A program made the translations under genes and the position numbers. A stretch of 64,000 nucleotides of DNA from contig OU696572.1 in NCBI GenBank assembly GCA_916048095.2, forward strand, positions 11,243,376 to 11,307,375, written 5' to 3'. Origin of the DNA: Sacculina carcini (Eukaryota > Arthropoda > Thecostraca > Sacculinidae). This document shows positions 54,180-64,000 of this stretch, in pieces (positions within the stretch are counted from its first letter, which is position 1; each line of letters starts with the position of its first letter). A model generated the notes under the pieces. That model worked only from the letters and a program-made list of their open reading frames with translations. It searched no databases and was not told the origin of the DNA.

Positions 54180-54482
54180 TCAAGGGAACAAGCAGACACA
54201 AGCAGTATGCATGTGCACAAGCACAAGCATGAGCTGCAGGTCTGTCAAAGTGAGTGACGGCGTTTTTTCAACCGCTGATATTATTGTGTCAATCATTTGT
54301 GGCGTTTTTTTCACGCGATTGCCTCCCTGGTGTTTTGGGCAATCCTCGTTGGATTTCAGCCAGTAAAAGACCGTTTTTATGTTAACACCGAGTGTTTTAG
54401 CTACATTCTTCCAATCCCTTTCGTTTCTACACGCATCCATAATTCGTTTGCGATTATTTAAACTGAGTTTGTTGTACTTAAT
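54180..54482 (-). pseudogene. Transposase N-terminal (helix-turn-helix) remnant
   Basis: The minus-strand frame reads KYNKLSLNNRKRIMDACRNE, then DWKNVAKTLGVNIKTVFYWL (helix-turn-helix), then a basic linker with KKTPQMIDTIISAVEKTPSL and TLTDLQ. This is the DNA-binding half of a Tc1/mariner-like transposase. It then runs into VLVHMHTACVCLFP and a stop. No DDE/D catalytic part is visible toward 53340. The copy cannot make an active transposase. Confidence 0.75.
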
Positions 54483-56990
54483 GGCTGTTTACACGTATTA
54501 TGGAATCACTGCTAATGTCTGATGTCTGATTATGATATTTCAATGAATTTCTGTTCAATAAAGATATTAGAGATGTTACAAGATTCTCAGTTAATTATTT
54601 TTTAAACAAATATATGAAATAAATTTGCATTTTCGGGTTATAAGGATAATTTATATGTTTGAAATAACATGGATCAATTCTATTTTCACTTTTCTCAATT
54701 CTAATTTCACTTTTCTCAATTCTAATTTCACTTTTCTCAAATCTAATTTCACTTTTCTCAAATCTAATTTCACTTTTCTCAAATCTATTTTCACTTTTCT
54801 CAATTCTATTTTCACTTTTCTCAAATCAAATTGCAAATGGTATAGATTAGAAAAGGTGTGGAACGAAGAGAAACGACTGGAATATGAAATGAAGCTGGGA
54901 GAGGAAGGAACAGGGGTAATAACAACGAATGAGGGAGACAGATTACCCGGAGTGCTTAGAGAGCATCTGGATATGTGCGGGAAAATGGATTTGGAATGTA
55001 AGAAAATGAATGGGGACGAAATATCAATAGAGGAAATAAAAGATAGTTTGAAGAGTATAAAGAAGGGGAAAGCTGCGGGGCCAAATAGATTAAAGCCGGA
55101 GTTGTATAAGATTTTTCAGGAGAAGGATTCATGCATGGTAGCTCTAAGGGATAGTCTGAACCAAATAATGGAAAAGGGAGAAATTCCGGACGAATGGAAA
55201 GTGTCAAAAACGATTATGGTACCGAAAGTAAGCAGGCCGCAAGCGAAAGATTTAAGACCAATAACATTAACAGATGTTTCTTATAAGATATTCATGCGAA
55301 TTATTAGTGAGAGGATAAATAACCACATGAGAAGAAATGAGGCTGTGAAGGACGAGCAGACGGGATTCACAAAGGGCAAAAGAATAGAAGATAATATATT
55401 TGTACTGCAATATTGCATAAGGAAGTCATACCAAAGGCGAAAAGAGTTATATGTAGCGTCAATAGACTTTAAAAAGGCATATGACAGTGTGAGGAGGGAA
55501 AAATTATTAGAGGCAATGATGAAATATAAAATAAACAGTAAGATAATAGAATGCGTGAAACGAATATTCGAGAATGACAGAACATTGATAGGAACGGGGA
55601 AAAGCGAGGATATAGAGGTAGAAGTGAGGAACGGAATAAAACAAGGGTGCACATGCTCAACAACATTATTCAAACTGGTGACGTACATGATTTTAAGCGT
55701 ACTCGAAAACAATGGCTGTGGATACGAGGATAAAGAGGTAAAAATTAATACATTATTTTTCGCAGATGATGGATTACAGATGTCAACAAATAAAGAACAA
55801 GCAAGCTTAAACATTAGGAATCTGATCAAAGTAAGTGCGGAATTCGGATTGGAAATAAACAAAGGAAAAAGTTGGTTCATAGTTTTCAACACAAGGGAGG
55901 ATATGAAAGAAATAGAAGGTATACAGGTGACCAATAGCATCAAATACTTGGGGGTGACAGTTTGTAATAAGAAAGATTGTTTTCAGGAGTACAGAGAACA
56001 GATTATAACAAAGGCGAGGAAGATGGCGAATTTGACATACAGTATAATTATGAGGAGCTGCAATAAAGTAATGATAGGCAAGACTTATTGGAAAGCTATA
56101 GTATTACCGTCCCTGCTGTATGGAACAAGTGTAGTGGAATTTAACAGGAATGAAATACAAAAACTGCAAAGCATAGAAAATAGTGTGTACAGAGTGATTT
56201 TGGGAGGCAGCCGATATACAGCACAGGAAGGTTTGAGGGGAGAAATAGGCGCAGCATCGTTTGAAGCAAGAATGGCAAGGAACAAGTTCAGCTATATAAA
56301 CAGCACGCTGAAAGGAGGAAGAAATGATCTAGTTGAGAAGCTGATGAGGAATGGAAAAGAAGACAGGGAAGACATATGGAGTAGACATGTGGGGAAAATT
56401 ATGGAAGACACCGGAATAACCTGGAAAACATTAGAAAATGCAACAAGATCGGAAGTGAATAGGATGGTGAAGGCATGGGATACGAGGAAATGGAAGGAAG
56501 GAATGTTGGAAAAGTCAACCTTGGGAATATATAGGAAATACAGAGACGAAATAGGAAAGGTAGACTACATGTATGATAATAAACCGGCATCAGAAATTTT
56601 TTTTAGGGCTCGAACAAATTGTATGCAACTAAACAATAGGGTGTGGACAGAAGAAAACAAATGCCCGATGTGCGAAAATGAAAATGAAAATTTAGAGCAT
56701 TTTATGTTGAAGTGTGAGGGATATGCAGATCTGAGGGAAAAGGTAGGGGCGTTGAGCGGACAGGGAGAGACAGCTGAGGAAGCCATAGGAAGAGCATTGT
56801 TTATGTTTGAAAACAAGGAAGAAATGGAAAAGGTGAAAGAGGGGTTGTATGGTTTTTGGAAAAGGAGGAAGAAAAGGGAGAATGGAATAAAAACAGAATA
56901 GAAACACGGAACGGACGAACAGGACGAACATATTGCTATTAAGTGATACAAATATGAGCGAAGAGGGGCCGTTGCAAAGGCCTCAACTTT

Positions 56991-57522
56991 TCATCTGATC
57001 TGATAGAATTAAACCATTTGAATTTTTTTTTTGACGAAAATCGGCTGAGAATTGACGAATAAATAACAAAAAAGCACAATTGAACCGGAAGTCAACAATT
57101 TGAATAACATGTCAGTTTAAATAATTTTAATTCTAGGTAAACTTGAATTATCAGTTGGATACTGTTTAAACGCGCGGGCTTTGTGTCACATGTTATTATT
57201 GTGGTTTCTTGGTCGTTCGGTGGGTTTTATTATTACGTTTTGTGGGAAACTTGGAAGGTAAATTATTTAATCGTGTTCTGGTTTCCTGAGAATAGTATTT
57301 CGGTATGAGGGCGTTCACTATGCTGTTGGTCAACTATGGTCCATGTTTTGTGATGTTTTTTTCAAATGCTTGGTGTATGATTTTCTGGTGGGTTGTTGTG
57401 TTGTGGTTTTCTGTGGTGTTGTTCCACAGTTTGGTCATTGTTTGAGATTTCGGTTTGGTCAGTGCATCTGACGTCATGTATAGTAATGCAAAAAAACGTA
57501 TTTTTAGGTCGCATCTCTAGTC
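56991..57522. promoter_or_regulatory. Upstream region of NDC80
   Basis: AT-rich between the LINE end and the NDC80 start codon. TTTTTAG and CTCTAG at 57500-57520 resemble acceptors, so a 5'UTR intron is possible. No core promoter motif can be fixed. Confidence 0.3.
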
Positions 57523-60454
57523 ATGTATCGGCGGTCGTCGGGCGTCGGCGGTCATCGTCGTTCATCATGTCTCGTCGTGCAGAAGGTCAACTTGGCCGCA
57601 GACGCTGCCTCTGGGATGGTCGCTGGCGCCGGGGGCATTGAGGAGTCTGCTGCGCGACCCTCTGTCGTCGGCGGGGCTTCCAAGCTGCCTCGTGCGTCTG
57701 TGGTGCCTGGAATTACAGGAGCGGGACGACCTTCTTTCTCGAAAAAACAGTCTATGAGGAGTGTTAGCACAGGTGGGTAAGCTTGCCTAAATTGTCCGGT
57801 CGCTATTATTGTTATTATTATTATTAATTACAGGCAAATCCAGTAGCATGGGAAGAGTGCAAGCACTATTACCACCCTAAGGTGGCCCCATATACCGGAA
57901 GCGCCCAAAAGATTAAGAGAGAAAGAGAGTTCGAAAAGAAAATAATGAATAAATAACAATAAATAATAAATAATCATCCGTTAACACTCCATAATTTCAC
58001 TCCGCCCACGTTCCTCAATAAATAACAACAATCAACAATAAATATGTGATTCAGAAATAACAACTAATAAATATGATTCAATAAACAGCAACAACAATAA
58101 ATATTCAAAATATTGACGTTATATAACAGCTATCGTCGGCTCTCGGTAAACTTTTGTTTTCGGATTTTATGTGGAATTGTGAATTTGTGTGATATTGAAC
58201 GCAGCACTGGTGACATTGTGGTGAACGGTCCACATACAGAAATCCACTGGTCTTTATATTTTCTGTTGACAACGCTTCAGCTCTCGGTAGAATAAGTCCC
58301 AAACGATAGGATAACACGAACTTATATGCCGATACACACAAACACACACACAGAGACAAACATATAGCTCCCATTGTGTTCTACAGAACCACCACAACAT
58401 TATTGACGCACACTGCTTCAAAATAAGAAGCAATGCTGTTTAGTCAGGCGTATATTTCCGTTGTCAAGTGTTATTTCACTGTGTTTGTGTGTTAGTTGGT
58501 GTGCGGTCAGTGTTGGCCAGTTGTGCTTTCACGCCGCAGCAGCAGCGCAGTCGACAGTCGGCGGCGGCGGCGGCTCAGTCTGCTCGCCAGCCGCTGTCGT
58601 ACACGGCCAGCAAGGCGCTGGGTCGCCTCAGCTCGGGCAGCGGCGGCGCTGGAGCGGGCAGTGAGTCGGCGCGACGTCTCAGTCGCCGGTCGAGCGTGGG
58701 CGGCGGCGGTGGCAGACGCGGCGGCGACTTGAGACCCATCTCCGACCGCGACTTTCAGCAGGCCTGCGTGACGCGAGTGCTCATGTTCGTCAACAGTCGT
58801 GATATGTTGGGCAGTCAGCGACAACTGACCGCCAAGGAGCTGACCAAAATCACGTCGCGTCTCTTTGACGATATTTTTCTATTTGTCTACTCCTTCCTCA
58901 GTCCAAACGTGTCGCTCAACAGCAAGAAGCGCGAGGAAGAGGTACGCCTATATTTGCTCGTTTTTATTATGTCAATGTGCCTGTCTATTTTGTCCTGTTA
59001 GTGCCTAAAATCCGGTGCTTAATGATGCTGATACTGTGTGTGTGTGATGAATGATGTATGATGCTGCCAGGTTCCATCTCTGCTCGCTGCTCTATTCTAC
59101 CCTGGCCAGCTGAGCAAGAGCCACTTGAAGACAATCGGCACCACTTCCAGTTGGCCTCACTTGATCGCCATGCTTGACTGGCTGTGTCAAACTGTGCTAA
59201 TTGCCACTGGTCATAACAACTACTTCAAACTGCTCACTCAACAAATCAACGAGGACGGTACGAGTACTCTCACACTCTCTCTCTCTCCTATCTCTCTTTC
59301 TCTGTCTGTCTGTCTGCTTGCTAGTCAGTCTGCCTGTTGTGTTGTTTACTGTCACAGTGTAATATTTGCTGACACACACACACACACACTCAACACGCGG
59401 TCGCAGTTAATTGCTTGATGGCAGATGTGTAACTTGCTCGGTTGAAGAGGTCGTGTTGTTTGAGCGTTGTACGATTGTGTTGTAGCAATGCTGTAACACG
59501 CCACTGATTTAGAAGAAACAACAAACGTCTCAATTAACTGTATTATCTTTTCCTTTATACACATATATTTCATTTTTCATTTATTTAATCATTTATATGG
59601 CGCAATCTCTACACACAATATGTCTCAGATGCGCAGACAGTACAATATTTACAATGCGGCATTGTACAAACAAACACACATACATGTACAAATATTCACA
59701 AGTGCATACACACACATTCGGCGTGGTGTGGATTTATCACTGTCACTGTCAGGTCAATTGGGATTATTCGGCATTTCGGCCTGCTGAACATCATGTATAG
59801 CCAAAAGTACCACATGCACATATACAAGTATAAGCAGACAGTATGTGTATGTATGTGTGTGTGTATACACAGACTCGCTTGTTCTTGTTTATTGTGTATA
59901 TAATTATGTCTGATAAGATTTTGTCAATCAACGATCATCGTTGGCTCGATACATCGTTGCCATTTTATCATGATATTTCTCATAATGTCCTGTTACATTA
60001 GTGTGTGTGTGGCGAACAAATATACAAACAGGCATTTCTGCTTCTGAACACTTGACACTGTGTGTGTATGTGTGTGTGTGTGTTCTAACCTATTTGTTTA
60101 GCACAGGAGATGAGCTGTGGTCGTACTGTCCTGTCTTCAACCAACCCTCTAGTAACCTATCTTCCCTGAAATTCCCAGTAGTTCACACTATCCAGTCTTT
60201 TTTTAAATGTTCCTACGCTATTAGCTCCTACAGTATACTCCTCTACCTGATTCCAGACATCAACACACCTGTATATGGGAAACTATACTTCTTAACATCT
60301 CTCAAACATCCAGTCCTTTTCAGTTTTTTCCATGACTTCTCTTGCCTGAATTATCCCAAACTATACAATTATCCCTATCTAACTTTTACATACACATTCT
60401 ATGTCTAAATCAAGTCTAATCTATGTCTAAATCAAGTGGTCCCTCAGTCTACGT

Positions 60455-60491
<37 letters not shown>

Positions 60492-63400
60492 GGTTCAGTT
60501 CACGTGCGGGCAGTGTGGAGCACGCTCGTTTCTTGTTCACAGACCAGTTGTACGGCCGCTGGGTGGTGAGCTCGGACGAGCTGGACGTGCAGGCCGAGCA
60601 GCGTCGCTTCGCCGAGCAGCTGTGTTGTGCCAACACCACCGAGCAGCTGGCTCATATGAGCTCCGATAACGCCCAGCTGCTGGCCAGTCTGCCTCCTCTG
60701 GTAGCTGCCGAGCAACAGCTGCAGGAAGCGGCCAGCTGTCGGCAGCTGCTCGAGGCTGATATGGACCGGCTGACTCAGCACGTGAAACAGCTGCGACAAC
60801 TGGAGATGAACAGGACGCATGAGCTGCAGCAGTTGAACGAGGAGAATGTACAGCTGGTTTCTCGCGTGCAGGCATGTCCACCAACATGTATATGTGTCTC
60901 TCTGTGTGTTTTAGCAAGTGTATATTATCATACAATACAACTCGGAATAATTGCCGATGAAAAGAAGAAAAGTATTTGTTGCAATTTTTGGTCATTATCA
61001 AAGGCGAAACTGGATAATTTCACATGAATAAACACAACAATTTACTAATTTGTTTGGCATCAGAAACCGGCTGATCCGTGCGTGTGCATGTATGTTTATT
61101 GTGGTTTAATCTTCGGCAACATCACGTATTCCTGTGTGTATGTGTGTTTCACAGACGGCGGAGTTGCGAGTGACAACTCTGCATGAGCGAGTTGACAAAC
61201 AGGAGATGTCTTCCTCTGACGTGGAGCGTATCTCGCGCCAGAAAGCGGCAATTTCCACTGAAACTGCACGCGTAACACGCGAGTGTGACGAGGTTAGTGT
61301 GTGTGTTTGTAGTGTGAGTGTGTTTGTGTGTGTGTGTGTGAGAGTGTGTTTGTTTGTGTGTGTGTGTTTGTAGTGTGTGTGTGTGAGTGTTTGTAGTGTG
61401 TGTGTGAGTGTTTGTAGTGTGAGTGTTTAGTGTGTGTGTGTGTGAGTGTGTTTGTAGTGTGTGTGATTATAGTGTGAGTGTGTTTGTAGTGTGTGTGTGT
61501 GATTATAGTGTGTGTGTGTGTGTGTGACTGTTTGTAGTGTTTGTAGTGTGAGTGTTTGTAGTGTGTGTGTGTGACTGTTTGTAGTGTGTGTGTGTGTTTG
61601 TGACTGTTTGTAGTGTGTGTGTGAGTATGTATGTGTGTGTTTGTAGTGTGTGAGTGTTTGTAGTGTTTGTAGTGTGTGTGTGTGTGTGTGTGTGTATGTC
61701 AGTTCGTTTCTCTTATATTTATCACATGTTATGGCTTCTAGTGGCGTTTTCAACCCACTAGTAGAGCGTGTGTGTTAGTGTATGTCTGTGTGTAAATGTG
61801 TGCATATATTATATAGTAATAAATTTATATATTTTTTGTACATAAATACCAATATAGTTTGCACTATTTTTTATTATTTTAATTGCAATAAAAAGAATGT
61901 TTAACATAAAGTTGTTTGATTCATAACATAGCACACATTCAATATAAAAGATACTTGAATTAGTCTATTATTTTAACTGTACGTATAATACTGCTATTTA
62001 ATTTATTATTTGTTTATATTCAAATGTCCTCTATATGAACTCTTAGTGTTCAATCTATTTCATTTTCTTGTGTGTGTGAGTTAGTTGAGTGAGCGCGTGG
62101 CCGAGTTGGAGGTGAGTGTGAGTACAGTTCGTGCCAGCATTGACAGCAAGTGTCGCCAGCTGGTGGACGATGTGTCGGTCATCTCGGCGACCGGTGGTGT
62201 CGGCGACAATGTCAACGATCTGGCCATCATCCTGCGAGGACCCGTCTCCTCCATGATCCAACAACTCAGCTGCAAACAACAAACACTCGAGGTACACTGT
62301 CCCTCTGTGTGTGTTTGTGTGTTTGTGTGTGTCTTTTTGTCTGCTTGTGTGTGTTTGTGTGTCTGCCTGGCTGTTTGTATGTTTTTCTCGCTGAGTGTCT
62401 GTAAGTGTGTTTGTTTGTGTGTATATATGAGTGTACGTGTACATTCTGTGTCTACACAACGATATTTGTTTAATAGCTACAAGAATGAAATGTTGAGTGG
62501 TTATTTTGCCATCACAACATCACTACCTGACAATGATTCCACTGGCATAAACATGGTATTGATGTATTGTGTATTGTGTGTAAAGTTTCCTGTGTGTGTG
62601 TGTTTATGATCCACATAAGAATCACGGACAAGTGATGATGTTTGATGTGTGTGTGTGATGTTTTGGGGCAGGATTTTCGGCGCGACCTGCGTCACCGCTC
62701 CAATCTTTTACACTCGCAGCTGTTGCAGGCTGAGAAACAGCTGCGCCAGGTGGCTGGCAGCTGTGAGCAGCGACGGCTCACTCATTTTCAGCTGGAGTCG
62801 CGGCTGAGACGGCTGACAGAACAGGATGATAATTGTCGACAAACAGCGGCGCAACATCAACAACACCTCACTGAACAACTGGAGCAGGTTTCACTGTCAT
62901 CTCACTGCTAGTAGAGTGGCATATGCCCTATAACACACCCTTTTCTGGCACAATTTTCCTCTTCAACAATAGGGGGCTATTATACATTGGATTAAAGGAG
63001 ACTTTTAACACCAGAATATACTTCTGCCAGTACGTTTGTCTCAAAATTGAAGTCGGCAAAATTCGCTACTTTCTTCAGTGCAGCTGAATATAATTACGAG
63101 TTGTTTGATAATGCGCCTCACGACTGCTGTTTGGCGGCGGCTCTTCTGGAAATAATGCACGTGTTTTCACGGCCGCTGTCTGAGACACAACATTGGCATG
63201 TGAACGATTTGATGGCAGGTGAACGCGGAAATAGTGCAGTGTCAGAACGAGATCAGACAACTGGATCTGCCAGCACTGGTCGCCGCTAGAGACAAATTGC
63301 GATCCAACAACGCCCTGCAAGCCGCCGAACTGCAACACAAACTGGAGAAACGGTAACTTCTACACTATATCGAGTGCGTGCTGTAGTGGCAGCACAACCG

Positions 63401-64000
63401 CCTCACAAGCGGGAGATCCGTGTTTCTAACCCCGGCGGAGCAGAATTTCATTGGGCGAATTCTATAATCCCACAGCCCCTGTCCACCCAGCAGTAAATGA
63501 TGGTACCAGATATCATTCATGTGTTGTGTCATGCATTCTGGGGAGTTGGCCCTCTCTAATACGTCTTCCGTCCTTGTGGCGTCATAGCGTGGAGAGGGTC
63601 GGTTCTGCGGTGACAGCGAGCTGCACGGGACACACCTGTGTGTGTTCATAAGCTTCGGCTTCTTCCCGTGTAGCAGCTGTCACTTGAGGCCTTTAAGCTT
63701 ATATTGTCACCGTTCTAATTAATATACACAGTTAAGATCGTGGTTCGCTGTAAATTGCATGAGCGCAGTCCTCATGCATCTTGATCATCAAGAAAGAGAC
63801 ATAGAGAAGGAGAGTAACGTGCAATAACATCAGAAAATAAACACACACACTGCACAACTTTCAACAGCGTCGTGTTGAGCAATGTTAGTGTATATGTTGT
63901 TATTGTTACTGTTGTGTTGTGTTGTTATTTGTATGTTAGGCTGTTGAATCAGGAGAATCCTGGCCTGTGTGTGTGTGTGTGTTACACAGTGAGCAGGAGG
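57523..64000 (+). CDS. NDC80: Kinetochore protein NDC80 (HEC1), 3' end open
   Basis: NDC80 is the microtubule-binding subunit of the outer-kinetochore Ndc80 complex. Exons: 57523-57772, 58511-58941, 59071-59257, 60492-60871, 61155-61292, 62085-62291, 62672-62887, 63219-63352, and probably one from 63940. The first eight give about 648 codons in constant phase (human: 642 aa). The N-terminal tail is basic and Ser-rich. The calponin-homology domain (exons 2-3, about residues 157-285) has LRPISDRDFQQACVTRVLMF, NSKKREEEVPSLLAALFYPG and SWPHLIAMLDWLC, as in human (LNDKAFIQQCIRQLCEF, WPHIVAALVWL). Exons 4-8 are a long Gln/Leu/Glu coiled coil including SSSDVERISRQKAAI (human SVADIERINHERNEL). The intron after exon 4 uses a GC donor. 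Intron 1 holds an antisense LINE tail and intron 8 a SINE. The C-terminus is cut or unresolved at the window edge. Confidence 0.92.
57804..58105 (-). mobile_element. 5'-truncated 3' end of the TAA-tailed LINE (copy 2)
   Basis: The reverse complement of the LINE tail at about 40330-40699, including CAGGCAAATCCAGTAGCATG, TTACCACCCTAAGGTGGCCC, CTCCGCCCACGTTCCTCAAT and TTATTA-rich ends. It has a small internal deletion relative to the TGS1-intron copy. It lies in NDC80 intron 1, antisense to the gene. Confidence 0.9.
59258..60491 (+). other. NDC80 intron 3
   Basis: This 1.2 kb intron begins GTACGAGTACTCTCACACTC with a CT-rich stretch. It holds short CA and TG runs (59379-59390, 60060-60082) and ends in a (TG)n run (about 60455-60488) followed by CAG. 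No hidden exon or repeat family was recognised. Confidence 0.6.
61293..61697 (+). repeat. TG-rich minisatellite at the start of NDC80 intron 5
   Basis: It starts at the donor GTTAGT and consists of variable TGTGTGTGAGTGTTTGTAG units for about 400 bp. The minus-strand His/Thr-rich frame is an artefact. Confidence 0.88.
62292..62420 (+). repeat. TG/TCTG-rich stretch at the start of NDC80 intron 6
   Basis: After the donor GTACAC follow TGTGTGTTTGTGTGTTTGTG and TCTGCCTGGCTG-type repeats, similar to the other introns of this gene. Confidence 0.75.
63370..63705 (+). mobile_element. tRNA-Val-like SINE, copy 2
   Basis: The same family as 1885-2222. The head is more degenerate (GTGCTGTAGTGGCAGCAC, CGCCTCACAAGCGGGAG), and the body is over 90% alike by eye (GTAAATGATGGTACCAGAT, GGGACACACCTGTGTGTGTT, AGCAGCTGTCACTTGAGGCC). 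It sits in NDC80 intron 8 in sense orientation. Confidence 0.88.

Larger units (their letters stand above)
53138..54842. mobile_element. Tc1/mariner-type element with 183-bp repeat-built inverted termini
   Basis: The element starts TACCATTTGCAATTTG and ends with its complement. It is flanked by TA on both sides (53136-53137 and 54843-54844), the target of Tc1/mariner elements. Removing it with one TA leaves the LINE frame in register (…DNT-RLEKVW…). The inverted termini (53138-53320 and 54660-54842) each hold seven copies of a 21-bp unit (GATTTGAGAAAAGTGAAAAT plus A, with point changes) and end with GATCCATGTTATTTCA. The inside carries only a transposase N-terminal remnant and a CA microsatellite, so it is non-autonomous. 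Confidence 0.92.
51571..56990 (+). mobile_element. LINE with ORF1 remnant, endonuclease and RT, split by a DNA transposon
   Basis: A 5'-truncated ORF1 end (51578-51805, with VSPDMTYKERQAEKEVREKL, typical of the gag-like tail) overlaps the main frame from about 51760. The APE endonuclease shows TETQLK, IIGDFNGHIG and ISDHNLLEV (51945-52520). At 53138-54842 a Tc1/mariner-type element interrupts the frame. The RT follows: KAAGPNRLKPELY, LRPITLTDVSYKIF, SIDFKKAYDSVRREKLL, GIKQGCTCSTTLF and the catalytic FADD (about 55760). A Cys-rich end (CPMCENENENLEHFMLKC) lies near 56663-56715 and the stop at 56901. Apart from the insertion the frame is open over about 1140 codons. Bases are strongly A-rich on the sense strand, unlike the host genes. 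It is a different family from the LINE in TGS1; the clade is not assigned. Confidence 0.92.

Noticed and set aside
61427-61753. His/Thr-rich minus-strand frame
   Set aside because: TG minisatellite in NDC80 intron 5.
63988-64000. Additional NDC80 exon starting after ACACAG
   Set aside because: It would leave an intron of only about 23 bases after 63967, too short. The end of NDC80 is left open.

Overview
The window is a piece of a metazoan nuclear genome, most likely from an invertebrate. Its genes are split by many GT-AG introns, it carries a tRNA gene, tRNA-derived SINEs, several LINEs, hAT- and Tc1/mariner-type DNA transposons, a 15 kb satellite field and very many TG/CA/TA microsatellites. 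I cannot place it to phylum. No retrovirus-like or other capsid-bearing element was recognised. Coding exons are fairly GC-rich; introns are AT- and TG-rich. All splice junctions below come from reading-frame continuity and GT/AG signals, not from transcripts.

Region by region: 0.5-4.6 kb (+) the 3' part of a multi-exon gene I could not identify. 6.6-10.6 kb (+) a PINCH/LIMS-type five-LIM adaptor. 12.9-15.4 kb (-) a SCHIP1-like coiled-coil gene. 15.4-30.2 kb a composite satellite field in which two unrelated repeat families alternate as higher-order blocks. 30.3-30.55 kb a large palindrome. 31.8-33.3 kb (-) the C-terminal exons of a probable single-pass membrane protein. 36.7-37.0 kb (-) mitochondrial ribosomal protein mS33 (MRPS33), head to head with TGS1 (+, 37.8-46.1 kb, 11 exons, about 873 aa, trimethylguanosine synthase). 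TGS1 intron 1 holds a 2.7 kb LINE. 46.4-47.75 kb (+) an intronless MSL2 (RING plus CXC E3 ligase). 49.03 kb a tRNA-Arg(TCT). 50.2-57.0 kb mostly transposable elements, including a LINE split by a Tc1/mariner-type element with unusual repeat-built inverted termini. 57.5 kb to the right edge (+) NDC80 (HEC1), open at its 3' end.

The recognised host genes are housekeeping or cell-structure genes (integrin adhesion adaptor, snRNA cap hypermethylation, chromatin E3 ligase, mitoribosome, kinetochore). They do not form one pathway. The most striking general feature is that most inferred 3' splice sites are preceded by a (TG)n run on the sense strand, for plus- and minus-strand genes alike. Other items worth attention are the alternating satellite blocks, a hammerhead-like motif with a compensatorily changed stem at two loci, and the Tc1/mariner-type element whose removal with one TA puts the host LINE's reading frame back in register.
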